Positions 38,742-47,240 of a DNA stretch of 64,000 nucleotides are shown one piece after another. Source of the DNA: Muribaculaceae bacterium (GTDB lineage: Bacteria; Bacteroidota; Bacteroidia; Bacteroidales; Muribaculaceae); assembly GCA_022510385.1 (NCBI GenBank), contig JAFLTQ010000006.1:62001-126000 (forward strand), written 5' to 3'. Every line of letters begins with the position of its first letter. Positions within the stretch are counted from its first letter, which is position 1. The notes beneath the pieces were generated by a model. That model saw only the letters and a list, made by a program, of their open reading frames with translations. It had not been told where the DNA came from and searched no databases. Both the position numbers and the translations under genes were made by a program.

Positions 38742-39989
38742 ATGGCAAACAACCGAACGGGGTTAATATGTTCGATGTGCGGGGGTCGAGAAACGAACGC
38801 CACTCCTGTAGTGAAGGTGCTCGATGGCTTGAACCTTTGCACAGATTGTATCACCTTCATTGATAATGCCCGCGACACACAGTTGAAGAAAAGCAGGCAG
38901 AAACAAAAAGATGGTAAAGGATCGAATAATAGCATACCCAAGCCAAAGGAAATCAAGGAATTTCTTGACAAATATGTGATAGGACAGGATGAGGCAAAGA
39001 AATACCTGTCTGTAGCAGTCTACAATCATTATAAGCGCATCAATCAGCCCGAAGATGATGAGGTGGACATTGAGAAGTCGAATATCATCCTTGTGGGTCC
39101 GACAGGCACGGGTAAGACCCTTTTGGCAAAGACCATAGCCAGATTGTTGGATGTTCCCTTCACGATAGTAGACGCGACTGTATTGACAGAGGCCGGTTAT
39201 GTGGGAGAGGATATCGAATCACTCCTGACCCGGCTACTTCAAACGTGCGAATATGACGTTGAGAAAGCGGAGCGTGGCATAGTGTTTATCGATGAAATAG
39301 ATAAGATTGCGAGGAAAAGCGATAATCCGTCGATAACACGTGATGTGAGCGGAGAGGGGGTTCAGCAAGGATTGTTGAAGCTGCTTGAAGGCTCGGTGGT
39401 GCTTGTTCCGCCCAACGGAGGGAGGAAACATCCTGAACAAAAGATGATAGCCGTCAATACCAAGAATATTCTCTTTATATGTGGAGGAGCCTTCGATGGC
39501 ATCGAGAGAAAGATTGCCTCGAGGTTGAACACACATGTGGTAGGATATGGACATGATGAGTCAGGACGTAAGAAAAAAAGGGAAAACCTGATGAAATATG
39601 TCCTTCCGATGGATTTGAAATCGTTTGGATTAATCCCTGAGATAATAGGGCGTTTGCCGATACTGACGAGTCTGGATCCTTTAGATCGGGATGCTCTTCG
39701 GAGAATTCTGACAGAGCCGAAGAATTCGATAGTGGGTCAATACAAGAAGTTGTTTGAATTGGATGGAGTCAAGCTGGAATTTACAGAAGAGGCATTAGAC
39801 CTGATTGTGGATAAGGCAATAGAGTATAAATTAGGAGCCAGGGGTCTTCGATCGATTGTGGAGACCATAATGGTTGACTCAATGTTTGAAGTGCCGTCAA
39901 ACAATCACAAGAATTTCAGGATAGATGCCGACTATGTAAGGGCACAGCTGGAACGAGCTCATTTCGAGAAAACATCTATCAAGGATTAG
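38742..39989 (+). CDS. clpX: ATP-dependent Clp protease ATP-binding subunit ClpX
   Basis: N-terminal zinc finger [39 protein letters not shown]. Confidence 0.96.
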   Translation: MANNRTGLICSMCGGRETNATPVVKVLDGLNLCTDCITFIDNARDTQLKKSRQKQKDGKGSNNSIPKPKEIKEFLDKYVIGQDEAKKYLSVAVYNHYKRINQPEDDEVDIEKSNIILVGPTGTGKTLLAKTIARLLDVPFTIVDATVLTEAGYVGEDIESLLTRLLQTCEYDVEKAERGIVFIDEIDKIARKSDNPSITRDVSGEGVQQGLLKLLEGSVVLVPPNGGRKHPEQKMIAVNTKNILFICGGAFDGIERKIASRLNTHVVGYGHDESGRKKKRENLMKYVLPMDLKSFGLIPEIIGRLPILTSLDPLDRDALRRILTEPKNSIVGQYKKLFELDGVKLEFTEEALDLIVDKAIEYKLGARGLRSIVETIMVDSMFEVPSNNHKNFRIDADYVRAQLERAHFEKTSIKD

Positions 39990-40011
39990 AAGAAAGATGT
40001 AATAAATAATG

Positions 40012-40048
40012 GGGATTGTTGACTTGTCGGCAATCCCTGTTTTTTTTA
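40012..40048 (+). terminator. Rho-independent terminator after clpX
   Basis: GGGATTG...CAATCCCtgtttttttt. Confidence 0.75.
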
Positions 40049-40168
40049 GACTCCTCAATAAAACAGATTATGCTAAAAGTTTTCTAAATACAAAAAACTT
40101 TATTAATTTTGCAGGAGCAAACCCCGGGGTGGCGTCGAAGTGGAAATCGCGGGGTGGGCAAAGGGCAC

Positions 40169-40242
40169 GGACTGGTAGCTCAGCTGGATAGAGCAACAGC
40201 CTTCTAAGCTGTGGGTCGCGGGTTCGAATCCCGCCCGGTTCA
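40169..40242 (+). tRNA. tRNA-Arg (anticodon TCT)
   Basis: ggactggTAGCTCAGctggataGAGCa-acagc-ctTCTaa-gctgt-...gcgggTTCGAATcccgc-ccggttca; cloverleaf folds by hand. Confidence 0.93.
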
Positions 40243-40250
40243 CCTCCCTA

Positions 40251-40290
40251 AATTCCAAGAAATTGATTTTCAATCTCTTGGAATTTTTTT
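40251..40290 (+). terminator. Terminator after tRNA-Arg
   Basis: AATTCCAAGA...TCTTGGAATT + T tract. Confidence 0.75.
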
Positions 40291-40355
40291 CTAAATCTGC
40301 CCAACCGTTGCACCACAGAATGAGGGCTATATTTGGAATTTTCTAACTTCATGCT

Positions 40356-40363
40356 TAATTTTG
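40356..40363 (+). promoter_or_regulatory. -7 box TAATTTTG upstream of small-ORF/GNAT pair
   Basis: TAnnTTTG match 27 nt upstream of the small ORF ATG. Confidence 0.6.
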
Positions 40364-40389
40364 CGTTATAGCTAATAAAAATTTACTCT

Positions 40390-40554
40390 ATGGCCAAACC
40401 TATTAGAAATACTCCAATATTATATGGTGAAGATGCAAGACGGTTTCGTGAGGAAATTTCTCATATACCTCCTATAGAAGAAAGGCGAAAAGAAAGAGCA
40501 AGAATTCAGAAAAGCGTCCAAGAACTATATGAAATGATAGAAGCTCTACGATAA
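40390..40554 (+). CDS. Small protein (54 aa), candidate antitoxin of GNAT pair
   Basis: Own translation MAKPIRNTPILYGEDARRFREEISHIPPIEERRKERARIQKSVQELYEMIEALR*; stop overlaps the next ATG by 1 nt (taATGa). Confidence 0.65.
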   Translation: MAKPIRNTPILYGEDARRFREEISHIPPIEERRKERARIQKSVQELYEMIEALR

Positions 40555-41177
40555 TGAATTCCTTTTTTCAGAATATTCCTTATGAGAGATTAAGGGAGTC
40601 TTCAAAATTATTCCCTTTTGATTGTGGCAATTCTGACCTAACGGATTATTATTACCATTCTGCTAAGAAGGATATAGCAAAACTGCTCACTGTTGTTTAT
40701 TATCTGGCGACAGAAGAGACAACAATACTATTTTTTACTCTATCAAACGATAAAATCTCAGAGATTGAACTAAAGAACGGAGAACCAATATATTCAAAAA
40801 GTTTCTTTCGTAGGATAAAAGATAAATTCGGAAGGGCAAAACATCGTCGCGATTATCCTGCTGTAAAAATCGGAAGGTTTGGGGTAAATAAAGAATTCAG
40901 AGGTAAAGGTCAGCATTGGGGTTCAAAGACTTTGGATTTCATCAAGGAGTGGATGATATCTGATAATAAAACCGGTTGTTGTTTTATCACAGTCGATGCA
41001 TATGCCAATGCCGTTGAATTCTATAAAAAGAATGATTTCTTATTTATGGGAGAAAAGGAAAAATCCGGATATGAAAAATGGCTTAAAGAAAATCCCGATT
41101 ATAAAAACAAAGAAATTTCCGGTGACATTCCAACCTTTGCTATGTATTTCAATCTCCTTTCACTTGTTGAAAATTGA
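40554..41177 (+). CDS. GNAT-family acetyltransferase, candidate TacT/AtaT-like toxin
   Basis: RLRESSKLFPFDCGNSDLTDYY...VKIGRFGVNKEFRGKGQHWGSKTLDFIKEWM...VDAYANAVEFYKKNDF. Confidence 0.7.
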   Translation: MNSFFQNIPYERLRESSKLFPFDCGNSDLTDYYYHSAKKDIAKLLTVVYYLATEETTILFFTLSNDKISEIELKNGEPIYSKSFFRRIKDKFGRAKHRRDYPAVKIGRFGVNKEFRGKGQHWGSKTLDFIKEWMISDNKTGCCFITVDAYANAVEFYKKNDFLFMGEKEKSGYEKWLKENPDYKNKEISGDIPTFAMYFNLLSLVEN

Positions 41178-41453
41178 ATATTCTAAATTTTTATTACTCT
41201 CCAATCCAAAAATAATGAAGCCTGACCGGAAATTTCGATCAGGCTCAAATAAGTTGTTAAGAATATAATCATTCCATTGTTGGCAACTTGTGGTATTTCA
41301 TAAAGAATCTATTAGGAGAAGCACAATTAAAGACTTCAATTTTTCTTTCTTCCTTTTTATCTTGACATTGCAGACGCTCAATCTGGAGAATAAACTGAGA
41401 TCTCTGAATCAATATTTGCCGAAATAAGTTTTAAAATCGTCAAAAAAGATCTC

Positions 41454-41498
41454 GCCGACAAATAATGTCGGCAATATTATAAAAATAAAGTAAATTTG
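41454..41498 (+). promoter_or_regulatory. Inverted repeat GCCGAC-n7-GTCGGC followed by -7 box TAAATTTG (candidate autoregulated promoter)
   Basis: IR 41454-41472; TAAATTTG 41491-41498; XRE ORF starts at 41512. Confidence 0.6.
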
Positions 41499-41511
41499 TA
41501 AGGAGAAGGGA

Positions 41512-41739
41512 ATGACCCTTAATCAACTTGCCGAAAAGATAGGAATACAACAGCCATCTATGTCCGGCATTGTTAATGGGAAAATAAAACCATCGCTCGA
41601 CACTCTTGAAAAAATTGCTTCTACATTCGGAGTATCAATCGGAGAATTATTTGATGAAAAGGATTCCAATACTTTCTCTTGTCCTCATTGTGGGAGGAAG
41701 ATGAAAGTTGTCCCGATAGAAAAAGGAAAAGAAAAATAA
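41512..41739 (+). CDS. XRE-family HTH regulator with C-terminal zinc-ribbon
   Basis: LNQLAEKIGIQQPSMSGIVNGKIKPSLDTLEKIASTFGVSIGELF; SCPHCGRKMKVV. Confidence 0.85.
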   Translation: MTLNQLAEKIGIQQPSMSGIVNGKIKPSLDTLEKIASTFGVSIGELFDEKDSNTFSCPHCGRKMKVVPIEKGKEK

Positions 41740-41756
41740 AATATTAAATTTGCAAT

Positions 41757-41945
41757 GCGAGAGGCTGGTAAGAGATCGAGGAAAATCCTCCGCCGCGTCT
41801 CGCTCCAAATATTAGATAAGACCTAAATAATAAAAATTGGCGAGGGCATAGCCGCCGCCTGGTTAATCTAAGAAACTTGGTTATAGGCTCCAAGAGCCTT
41901 GTACCCCGACTCTGGAGGACATTCTTGTTCTCCAGTTTTATTTTT
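41757..41945 (+). ncRNA. Candidate structured ncRNA 1
   Basis: -7 box TAAATTTG (41745-41752), predicted 5' hairpin GCGAGA(41757-41762)/TCTCGC(41798-41803) enclosing GAGGaaaatCCTC, hairpin GGCTCcaaGAGCC, terminal hairpin CTGGAG/CTCCAG + ttttattttt; no ORF. Confidence 0.6.
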
Positions 41946-41974
41946 AGAATAAGGAAGATTTATTAATTTTGAGA

Positions 41975-42178
41975 ATTAGTATTAGGAGACCATGCCCCGG
42001 GGCGTTCCCCCGGACGGATTCATCGACTAATATTTAATTGGAATAAGGCTCAATAGAAGCTACGTATGGAAACATAAGAAACGGAGGAAACAATCGAAAG
42101 GCCTTATTCTAAAAATTACCGCTGGAATGATAGAGTAGCACCGTCATCGGGTTAGCAAATCATTTCAGCGGTTTCTTA
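41975..42178 (+). ncRNA. Candidate structured ncRNA 2
   Basis: -7 box TAATTTTG (41964-41971); ATTA-TATTAG/CTAATA-TAAT stem enclosing CCGGGGcgttcCCCCGG; GAATAAGGC(42041-42049)/GCCTTATTC(42101-42109) enclosing TATGgaaaCATA; 14-bp terminal stem ACCGCTGGAATGAT/ATCATTTCAGCGGT + T-rich tail. Confidence 0.6.
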
Positions 42179-42406
42179 TTTATAATCACCCCGACTTCGT
42201 TTCACAACGCAATCGGGGATTTCTACATAAAGAATAAGTCCATAATTAATGGGAATTAGTAAAATTGTGGATTAAAGAAAATCTCTTAATATATCATCAT
42301 CGGTGAGTTAATCTCCACTTCCACGCATTTCAAAAGTGCCTGTGATAGGTTCAAGAAAAATTGGATCAGTGGAGATATGAAGATGTTCATGAACTATTAA
42401 GAAAAA

Positions 42407-42454
42407 ATGGCAAAACTCGTAGTTGACACAAATGCATTAATACAAATAATTTGA
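42407..42454 (+). pseudogene. PIN-domain toxin N-terminal remnant
   Basis: Own translation MAKLVVDTNALIQII*; matches the PIN-domain N-terminal VVDTNxLIQI signature, then stop. Confidence 0.5.
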
Positions 42455-42484
42455 AATAATAATATGGATTCCCCTTTTTACTAT

Positions 42485-42567
42485 GGGAAAGTGTGCTGAT
42501 TTGGAAATTCAATATTATCCATTAATTTACAATAATTTATAAAGGTAAAATAAGAAGACTGGGGAGT
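42485..42567 (+). repeat. Diverged copy of the core of the 159-bp repeat
   Basis: gtgtgctgatttggaaattc...aatttataaaggtaaaataagaa. Confidence 0.65.
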
Positions 42568-42622
42568 ATTATTTCAATAAAATTATACGTTTATAAATTT
42601 CTCAACTATAAAATTATTATAT

Positions 42623-42630
42623 TAATTTTG
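42623..42630 (+). promoter_or_regulatory. -7 box TAATTTTG upstream of 42660 ORF
   Basis: TAnnTTTG match 30 nt upstream of ATG. Confidence 0.6.
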
Positions 42631-42659
42631 TAAAAGTTTAATCATAAAGTGATTATAGT

Positions 42660-43136
42660 ATGAAAAAATTATTATTGATCGTAGCAGCCATTATTACCGG
42701 AATTTCAGTTTCTGCGCAAGATTTAGAATGGTCGGATCTTGGTGAGGAGATCGCTTCAGGAACCAATGCTTCTGTAGGTGCAATTGAAGAATCTTTTAAA
42801 TCTAATGGTTTGGATGTAAAAGCGTCCACTCATTTTAATCCTTCCACTAATTCTGTGAATATAACTTTTGATTTTGGTTCCTTAGATATTGTTTCTCTTT
42901 TGAATGAAGAATCATTAACAGTATTTAAAGACTCATTTGCTGATGCCTTCGTCCAGGGTTTCCTTGAAGAGCCCGGGACTGATAACAATCTTTTTGTTGA
43001 CCATGTGAAAATAATGGAAAAAGGGAAAGGAGAATATCGGTTGATATTAAAGGGAAATGGAAATTCAAAAGTTATCAGGATTACCCCGCAAGATTTAAAA
43101 AGGGTAGGCGCCAAGAATTATGGTGTGAAATTCTAA
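42660..43136 (+). CDS. Secreted hypothetical protein (158 aa)
   Basis: Signal peptide MKKLLLIVAAIITGISVSAQ; no recognised domain. Confidence 0.75.
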   Translation: MKKLLLIVAAIITGISVSAQDLEWSDLGEEIASGTNASVGAIEESFKSNGLDVKASTHFNPSTNSVNITFDFGSLDIVSLLNEESLTVFKDSFADAFVQGFLEEPGTDNNLFVDHVKIMEKGKGEYRLILKGNGNSKVIRITPQDLKRVGAKNYGVKF

Positions 43137-43187
43137 TCATTAAAGGGAGGAATAGAATCCTTCACGTCCAACCTCAACTTCAATTAA

Positions 43188-43214
43188 GACTGCAGATTTT
43201 CTGCGGTCTTTATT
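43188..43214 (+). terminator. Terminator GACTGCAGAttttCTGCGGTC + tttattt
   Basis: Direct reading, 50 nt after stop of 42660 ORF. Confidence 0.7.
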
Positions 43215-43325
43215 TATCTCTATAATTATTTAGGAACTTGCTATTATCGTTAATCCTTGGCTAACCTCTAAACAAAAATCTTCATCTTCCGGATTACAAT
43301 TTAAAGTTCTCAGGAGACTTTTCCA

Positions 43326-43735
43326 AATAAGCATGTTTGAATGTGCTTATTTGGAAATTTAGTCTTAATATACTAATAGACAAGTATTTATAAAGGTAAA
43401 ATAAGAAACACCGGGGGTATAGGGGAATCTAAAAATAAGATTTCTAAAACAACTCTTTTATTCTAATAGGCATAAAAATGTAAAAATAAGCATGTTTGAA
43501 TGTGCTTATTTGGAACTTTGGTCTTAATGTGTTAATAGACAAGTATTTATAAAGGTAAAATAAGAAACACCGGGGGTATAGGGGAATCTAAAAATAAGAT
43601 TTCTAAAACAACTCTTTTATTCTAATAGGCATAAAAATGTAAAAATAAGCATGTTTGAATGTGCTTATTTGGAAATTTAGACTTAATATACTAATAAACA
43701 AGTATTTATAAAGGTAAAATAAGAAGAAAGTCTGT
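43326..43735 (+). repeat. 159-bp tandem repeat, 2.5 copies
   Basis: gcatgtttgaatgtgcttatttgg begins at 43331, 43490 and 43649 (period 159); long identical stretch taggggaatctaaaaataagatttctaaaacaactcttttattctaataggcataaaaatg. Confidence 0.95.
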
Positions 43736-44069
43736 AGGGAAGGCCCAAGCCGTATTCATTTAACGGGATTTCAGAGTGAGATTCTATCTCTTTCTCCCTA
43801 TTTCCCATAACAAATTTTGAGGTTTTATATCAAAGGAGGTTCCTGACAAATCTTTTTCTAAAAATTACCAATCTCGACATTAATTGATTGTATAAATTAT
43901 TCCTCTCTCTTGCAAGTTATTGTGTTATTTTGTTAAAACATTACAATGGAAACATCTGTTGGCCTTTAGGCTTATTTTTTATAAATTTGCAAAGGTAGCC
44001 TGAAAGAAATAGGCTTAAGAGACTTTAATTATTGCGACCTTTCGCGGCCGCCGAGTAAAAGGAGTAGGT

Positions 44070-44245
44070 GGAAATGGGAAGAACTTTTTCAAAGTTCTCA
44101 TATGGAGATGAGTTGTGAGTTGTGAGTTGTAAGTTGGGAGAGTCTGGTAGGGATGCGACCTGTCGCGTCCGCCGCGCAAAAAAGGATTTTGGAAAAATCC
44201 TGCCCGTTTTAAGGATTTTGAAAAAATCCTCCCCGTTTGAGGAGC
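44070..44245. repeat. Repeat island 3 (hairpin families plus short heptamer array)
   Basis: gaactttttcaaagttctcat, gagttgtgagttgtgagttgtaag, gtagggatgcgacctgtcgcgtccgccgcgc, ggattttggaaaaatcctgcccgtttt. Confidence 0.8.
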
Positions 44246-44343
44246 GGACCCATCTATAGAACGATTCTCGCATTTCGCTTAAATAATTAAAGAAACAAAA
44301 GGTTGATAAACTCCTATACGAATTAATATACGAAAGCATAAGT

Positions 44344-45591
44344 ATGAAAAAAATTCTTTTTACTTCATTAAGTTTGGCCCTTATGTTAAATTTATTTTCC
44401 TGTGGGTCAAATAAAGAAAGTGATAAACAGACAGAGTCAGTTGTTGTAATTGAAAGCGAATCTGATAATTCCGAAGAAATAGAGGTAATACCCGCAAATC
44501 TGGAAGAACTGTCGACTGAATACAAATCCCTGATAGGAGTTTTGCAGCCATCTTTGGCAGAATATGATTATAATTTCCCGAAAGATTGGATAAATATTTC
44601 ACAGCAAAAAGAATGGGACGAAATTGGATTTGATTCCAACTTGCAAGGGGCAATATCAAGATTATCCTTTTTTACATTTGATGGTGTAAAAGTTGGCGAA
44701 TATAGAGACAATGCAACATCGCCTTTTTATGAGACAGAATTGAAACCTCAGGCAAAAGATAAAAATTTTGATCAATCTGTCAGGCTCAATATTTTCAGAT
44801 ATCCCAAAAACGGATTGCCCCTTTTGGCAATTAACGGGAAAGTGCTTAATGCCAACCATTACCGAATGACAGTGGATGGTAGAAATAGACAATTACTGAT
44901 TTCAGCAAGAGTGGATCGTTCCTCTCCGTTCATCAACTTCAATGATTCCACTTCAGAAGTTCCTGAATATGATCCATATAAAATGGTAACTTCCACTTCT
45001 CAGGCCTTCAATTGGGATAATCACAATAATGAGGCTTATCGAGATGTTGACGACCCATTGGCTTATCTTGCAGAATCAGACCCCGAAAAATATTTATTCG
45101 TAAACATTACAATGCATGGGGTGGATCAAGAAGCCCCTATGATCGATCTTAAAGTGGATGGTGAAGAGTTTGCTTTAATAAAAAACACATGGGAAAATGA
45201 AGTGTTATCCCCTGAAGAAATTATGACAGTGAAAAAACATCTGTTTGACAAAACCTTTGGTCAGACAATCTATGAATACAATACCGGCGTTGGAACTCCG
45301 GTCGCCGCCCCTTATGTTGACAAATATATAGAGATGCATAATAGTGGGAAGTCCGGTTATCACGAAGCCGGTAGAAATGAATTTAAATTCGGGCGTGATG
45401 TTAAAATTAATGATGAAAAATGGGGCCGTGTCTATCGAATTGCTCAAAATAATGACAACATAGAACTCTATGTTTTCAGATATGGAGAGGCCGACAAACC
45501 CGAAAAAATTATATTGCCAAAATCATCACAAAGCAATAAAATAAAACTCACTTTTAATGGAAAGAGTGAAGAACTTGAAGAAATAAAATAA
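44344..45591 (+). CDS. Lipoprotein, hypothetical
   Basis: Lipobox LFSCGSNKES after hydrophobic N-terminus. Confidence 0.75.
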   Translation: MKKILFTSLSLALMLNLFSCGSNKESDKQTESVVVIESESDNSEEIEVIPANLEELSTEYKSLIGVLQPSLAEYDYNFPKDWINISQQKEWDEIGFDSNLQGAISRLSFFTFDGVKVGEYRDNATSPFYETELKPQAKDKNFDQSVRLNIFRYPKNGLPLLAINGKVLNANHYRMTVDGRNRQLLISARVDRSSPFINFNDSTSEVPEYDPYKMVTSTSQAFNWDNHNNEAYRDVDDPLAYLAESDPEKYLFVNITMHGVDQEAPMIDLKVDGEEFALIKNTWENEVLSPEEIMTVKKHLFDKTFGQTIYEYNTGVGTPVAAPYVDKYIEMHNSGKSGYHEAGRNEFKFGRDVKINDEKWGRVYRIAQNNDNIELYVFRYGEADKPEKIILPKSSQSNKIKLTFNGKSEELEEIK

Positions 45592-45612
45592 AGATTACAC
45601 TTTACACTTTGT

Positions 45613-46983
45613 ATGAGAACGAAAAAAATTTTAATAAAATTCTTCCTGATAGCCCTTATTTGCCTTTTTATTCCAACATTAGTCAACTGTGGAGGTTCTA
45701 AGGAAAATAATAATGATGAGAATGTTGAAGTGGACGTAGAATTTGTCGGTTCTGACGATGAAGATTCTATGGCCTCCTCTCAGGAAAATGTCGAGATTGT
45801 TTCCCAAGAATTCATAGGAGTTGATTTAGGATTGCCAAGTGGCAATATCTGGGCTTCAAGTAATTTAGGAGCGAAAGAACCGTGGGATTATGGAGATTAT
45901 TACACTCTGGGAGTGAATCATCCCGGAAGCATGATAGCCAAAGACTACCATGAAAAGACAAAAGGGATAGGGGAACAAGATGTAATATCCGGCGACCAGA
46001 GGTATGATGCAGCGGCGGCTGTATCCGGTTCTCGATGGCGCACGCCATCATATTCAGATTTCAAGGAATTGAAAGATAATTGCACCTGGAAATGGACAGT
46101 TTTGGGCGGTCATCAAGGGTATTGGGTCATCGGATCTAATGGGAATTCTATTTTTTTTCCTGCAGCCGGATCTGAATCTTCTCATTTAGGAAATATGAAA
46201 GATGAGAAAGGGGTAATAAATGAAGAAAATAAGGGCTATTATATGTTTTATTCCACCCGGCCTACCAAATGGCTTGCCGGAAGACTCTCGTTTGAAAAGG
46301 GACGTAGTGACCTTCACGAATTATCTAAAGCAAGTTGGGATCATTATGCGTCTAATATAAGACCCATCACTAATGATTATTCGGCAGTCAAGACCAACGA
46401 ATTGGATTCGGGTAAATACCGACCCATCACAAAATTTGTATATACAAAACCAACAGGAGTGGCAAATGGACATGGTTATGTGGATCTCGGGTTACCGAGC
46501 GGCACAAAATGGGCTACTTTAAATATTGGTGCCAATGAACCGATTGATGAAGGTGATAGCTTTTGCTGGGGAAGAATTATCCCGGATGAGGAATATTATA
46601 GGATGGAAGATTTTCCGGAGCCTCCTTCTTTCTTTGGTGGCAATCCAACCCATGATGCAGCTACAGCTCTTTGGGGAGATTCCTGGAAAATCCCTTCACA
46701 GAAAAATATTCAAGAACTTATTGACAATTGCCAGTGGGTCTATATGTCGACATATGATACTAACGACAAAAATATCTATATGATTGGCATAGGTCCAAAT
46801 AGGAATACCATTATACTCCCGGCAAGTGATGAGGTTGGCTCATATTGGTCGACAAGTTTAAGCGAATATGAAGAAAATGCAGCCGCTACTATGTATATAG
46901 TAAAAAGGGGAGTTAGCCCGGATATCGGTGCAAATTACATTTATTACAGATCTCTGATACGCCCCGTTCTAAAAAAAGGTTAA
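45613..46983 (+). CDS. Lipoprotein with two FISUMP-like (VDLGLPSGxxWA) domains
   Basis: Lipobox LVNCGGS; repeated GVDLGLPSGNIWASSNLGAKEPWDYGDYYTLG and YVDLGLPSGTKWATLNIGANEPIDEGDSFCWG. Confidence 0.8.
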   Translation: MRTKKILIKFFLIALICLFIPTLVNCGGSKENNNDENVEVDVEFVGSDDEDSMASSQENVEIVSQEFIGVDLGLPSGNIWASSNLGAKEPWDYGDYYTLGVNHPGSMIAKDYHEKTKGIGEQDVISGDQRYDAAAAVSGSRWRTPSYSDFKELKDNCTWKWTVLGGHQGYWVIGSNGNSIFFPAAGSESSHLGNMKDEKGVINEENKGYYMFYSTRPTKWLAGRLSFEKGRSDLHELSKASWDHYASNIRPITNDYSAVKTNELDSGKYRPITKFVYTKPTGVANGHGYVDLGLPSGTKWATLNIGANEPIDEGDSFCWGRIIPDEEYYRMEDFPEPPSFFGGNPTHDAATALWGDSWKIPSQKNIQELIDNCQWVYMSTYDTNDKNIYMIGIGPNRNTIILPASDEVGSYWSTSLSEYEENAAATMYIVKRGVSPDIGANYIYYRSLIRPVLKKG

Positions 46984-47240
46984 ACAATTAAAAAATACCT
47001 CAATAGCATCAGAGATTGTGGTAAAACAAAAATCACCCCGTTCGGCAAACAGGTCTTTGAATAAAAATTAAGCTATAAATATGCTCCAGAATAAAGGAGG
47101 GAGTGAGAGATATTCCCGGTTTATTTTTGGGGAAGGGTGTTTTAACATTAAAAAACGTTAATATTTAACTGAAAACTGTGAAAAATTATTAAAAATAGGA
47201 ATGTAAAAAGGAATTCTTTTTGTGATACCACGGAAAGCCG

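Noticed and set aside
41271-41420. Minus-strand frame ...QRSQFILQIERLQCQDKKEERKIEVFNCASPNRFFMKYHKLPTME*
   Set aside because: Looks somewhat protein-like but lacks an upstream start and is short; too weak to call as a gene or pseudogene.
41757-42178. Retron msr-msd or group II intron
   Set aside because: No reverse transcriptase ORF nearby and no recognisable domain V.
43326-43735. CRISPR array
   Set aside because: Period of 159 bp with almost the whole unit conserved and no unique spacers; no cas genes in the window.
40243-44340. Integrative element with att sites at tRNA-Arg
   Set aside because: No integrase and I could not find a second copy of the tRNA 3' end; only a suspicion of an accessory insertion site remains.
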